From: JAAYDS01 sp039680625
GTDB lineage: Bacteria > Chloroflexota > Anaerolineae > UBA1429
Direction: 5' to 3'
Assembly (NCBI GenBank): GCA_039680625.1
Contig: JBDKSN010000126.1
Span: 1 to 7,322, forward strand
DNA: 7,322 nt
Made by a program: the position numbers and the translations under genes. Positions within the stretch are counted from its first letter, which is position 1. Every line of letters begins with the position of its first letter. This document shows positions 6,316 to 7,322 of this stretch, piece after piece. The notes under the pieces were generated by a model. That model saw only the letters and a list, made by a program, of their open reading frames with translations, did not search any database and was not told where the DNA came from.

Positions 6316-6963
6316 ATGAAGAGGGCGCTACTCGTACAGGGCGGCTGGGAGGGACACGAGCCGAAACACGTATCGTCAATCCTGGCCGACGCGTTGACCC
6401 GCAACGGCTTTGAGGTCGTCGTGTCTGACTCGCTAGATAGCTTCAAAGATGTCGAATACCTGCGCACCTTTGATCTGATCGTGCCCGAATGGACGATGGG
6501 CAAGATCGAGCGCGACCAGCTCGAGGGCCTGTTGGCCGCCATCAAGGGGGGCGTGGGCCTGGCGGGACTCCATGGCGGCCTGGGCGACTCGTTCCGCGAG
6601 GCCACCGACTACCAGTTCATGGTGGGCGGGCAGTGGGTCGCTCATCCGGGCAACGATGGGATCACCTATGAGGTCAATATCTGCGACATCGATGATCCGT
6701 TGGTCGAGGGCCTCCACGACATGACCATCGTGTCTGAGCAGTACTATATGCACGTCGACCCCAGCAACAAGGTGCTGATGACGACGACCTTCCACACCGA
6801 GAACGGTGACGTCGTGATGCCCGTCGCGTGGAAGCGTTACTTTGGCGAGGGACGTGTATTCTACTGCTCGCTTGGCCACGTGGCCCAGGTCTTTGACCAA
6901 GATCCTCTGGTGCTCGAGATCATGACCCGCGGCATGCTCTGGGCGGCCCGCGTTACTGACTAG
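6316..6963 (+). CDS. ThuA-like domain protein
   Basis: A 215-residue protein that is a single ThuA-like (glutamine-amidotransferase-fold) domain, the usual length for stand-alone members. Seen in order are the N-terminal strand and loop ALLVQGGWEGHE (4-15), EWTMGKI (58-64), the elbow AGLHGGLGDSFR (83-94), MVGGQWVAHPG (102-112), the late block SEQYYMHVDPS (140-150), MPVAWKR (168-174) and the terminal GEGRVFYCSLGH (177-188). The residue at the nucleophile elbow is His86 within LHGG, as in other ThuA proteins, not the Cys of true amidotransferases, so glutaminase activity is not expected. The family is linked to trehalose and other sugar utilisation, but its biochemistry is poorly defined. It is transcribed divergently from the UroD-like gene and may share its inducer. 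Confidence 0.9.
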   Translation: MKRALLVQGGWEGHEPKHVSSILADALTRNGFEVVVSDSLDSFKDVEYLRTFDLIVPEWTMGKIERDQLEGLLAAIKGGVGLAGLHGGLGDSFREATDYQFMVGGQWVAHPGNDGITYEVNICDIDDPLVEGLHDMTIVSEQYYMHVDPSNKVLMTTTFHTENGDVVMPVAWKRYFGEGRVFYCSLGHVAQVFDQDPLVLEIMTRGMLWAARVTD

Positions 6964-6990
6964 AGCCCTCCCAGCCGTTTGATGACCCAG

Positions 6991-7028
6991 GCCTACTCGC
7001 TGCAGTGCCCTGCCCGCGGCGAGTAGGC
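6991..7028 (+). repeat. Perfect 10-bp inverted repeat after the ThuA-like gene (possible 3' hairpin)
   Basis: GCCTACTCGC (6991-7000) is the exact reverse complement of GCGAGTAGGC (7019-7028). Inside, three further pairs (one a wobble) extend the stem to 13 pairs with a 12-nt loop. It lies 27 nt after the ThuA stop. No U-tract follows, so it could be a non-canonical terminator or an RNA 3'-end stabiliser. Its right arm can pair with a third segment at 7042-7048, described separately. Confidence 0.55.
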
Positions 7029-7048
7029 GGGTGTGCCGTGCCCTACTC
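7021..7048 (+). repeat. Alternative inverted repeat sharing the right arm of the 6991-7028 hairpin
   Basis: GAGTAGG (7021-7027) pairs perfectly with CCTACTC (7042-7048) around a 14-nt loop. The arm GAGTAGG is the same one used by the upstream hairpin, and CCTACTC is a direct repeat of the upstream arm. The two stems cannot form together, and the upstream one is longer and should dominate. Whether the switch is used is unknown. Confidence 0.4.
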
Positions 7049-7059
7049 CCCACTGTCGA

Positions 7060-7096
7060 GCCGCCCTGCTTGTTCGCTTCCCCATTCCAGGGCGGC
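7060..7096 (+). repeat. Second perfect inverted repeat (9 bp) in the ThuA-patatin gap
   Basis: GCCGCCCTG (7060-7068) is the exact reverse complement of CAGGGCGGC (7088-7096) around a 19-nt loop. It sits between the first hairpin and the patatin promoter. It may be a bidirectional end-of-transcript hairpin or an operator. No T-run follows it. Confidence 0.4.
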
Positions 7097-7124
7097 AGGC
7101 TCTTGGTGGACCTGCCGATGCGCC

Positions 7125-7153
7125 TTGACCGGCACCTCTTCGTATCCCATAAT
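7125..7153 (+). promoter_or_regulatory. Candidate sigma-70-type promoter for the patatin-like gene
   Basis: TTGACC (7125-7130) and CATAAT (7148-7153) are spaced 17 bases apart, five of six matches each. Transcription would start near 7160, about 37 nt before the ATG at 7197. The patatin-like gene is therefore probably a separate unit from the ThuA-like gene. Confidence 0.65.
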
Positions 7154-7196
7154 GCGCCTAGTGCGCCCCACGACACATCCAGGGAGGGCCAGGCAG

Positions 7197-7322
7197 ATGA
7201 GAGCTCTGCGCAAGAACGTGGCCATCTCGATCGACGGCGGTGGCATCAAGGGCATCGTCGCCACGCGAGCGCTCGCCATCCTCGAGGCATACCTTCAACA
7301 ACCGTTGCACCAAGTCGTCCGG
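7197..7322 (+). CDS. Patatin-like phospholipase, N-terminal 42 codons (partial)
   Basis: The frame opens at ATG 7197, with AGGGAGG (7181-7187) nine bases upstream, and runs off the window end. The 42 visible residues start with a short basic N-terminus, then strand VAISI and the loop DGGGIKG (14-20), which matches the patatin oxyanion-hole motif DGGG-x-R/K-G. A helix (ATRALAILEAYL, 22-33) follows as expected. The catalytic Ser motif (G-x-S-x-G) and the Asp motif lie beyond the edge. Patatins hydrolyse acyl ester bonds of lipids. The family includes housekeeping lipases as well as effectors of CBASS antiphage systems (CapV), and 42 residues do not separate these. Confidence 0.8.
   Translation, partial: MRALRKNVAISIDGGGIKGIVATRALAILEAYLQQPLHQVVR

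Noticed and set aside
6433..7176. Minus-strand open frame (247 codons) across the ThuA-like gene and following gap
   Set aside because: It is antisense to a convincing ThuA domain, has no recognisable motif, and crosses the hairpins and the patatin promoter.

Overview
This 7.3 kb window is a GC-rich bacterial segment carrying eight protein-coding genes, two of them cut by the window edges. The best taxonomic hint is the lipoprotein in the middle. It has a Pro/Thr-rich linker after the lipobox, followed by a beta-rich domain of a type I associate with Chloroflexota (Anaerolineae/Caldilineae-like). GTG starts, high GC and the companion genes (ThuA-like, UroD-like, two-permease ABC exporter) agree with that, but the assignment is an inference. 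I see no rRNA, tRNA, CRISPR array, insertion sequence or phage gene.

Left block, plus strand (1-2546): the last 31 codons of an ABC-transporter ATPase, two ABC-2-type permeases of the heteromeric DUF990 kind, then a GNAT acetyltransferase. The first three genes are tightly packed (a 4-nt GTGA overlap, then a 2-nt gap) and should form one exporter operon. The acetyltransferase follows after 55 nt with no clear promoter and may be cotranscribed.

Middle block, minus strand (6170 down to 2543): a UroD-superfamily protein, a secreted lipoprotein, and an MFS permease with LacY/phenylpropionate-type features. The MFS gene has its own good promoter. It ends tail-to-tail on the acetyltransferase, the two stop codons sharing the palindrome CTAG.

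Right block, plus strand (6316-7322): a ThuA-like gene divergent from the UroD-like gene, with back-to-back promoters between them. A 233-nt intergenic region follows. It holds two perfect inverted repeats, one of whose arms has an alternative partner, and a good promoter. That promoter serves the first 42 codons of a patatin-like phospholipase with the DGGGIKG motif.

Most of the window looks like ordinary transport and catabolic gene content. The points most worth a second look are the three-armed RNA structure after the ThuA-like gene, the truncated patatin gene (patatins include CBASS effectors, though nothing here proves that), the UroD-like protein with an atypical metal/active-site motif, and the divergent UroD/ThuA control region.
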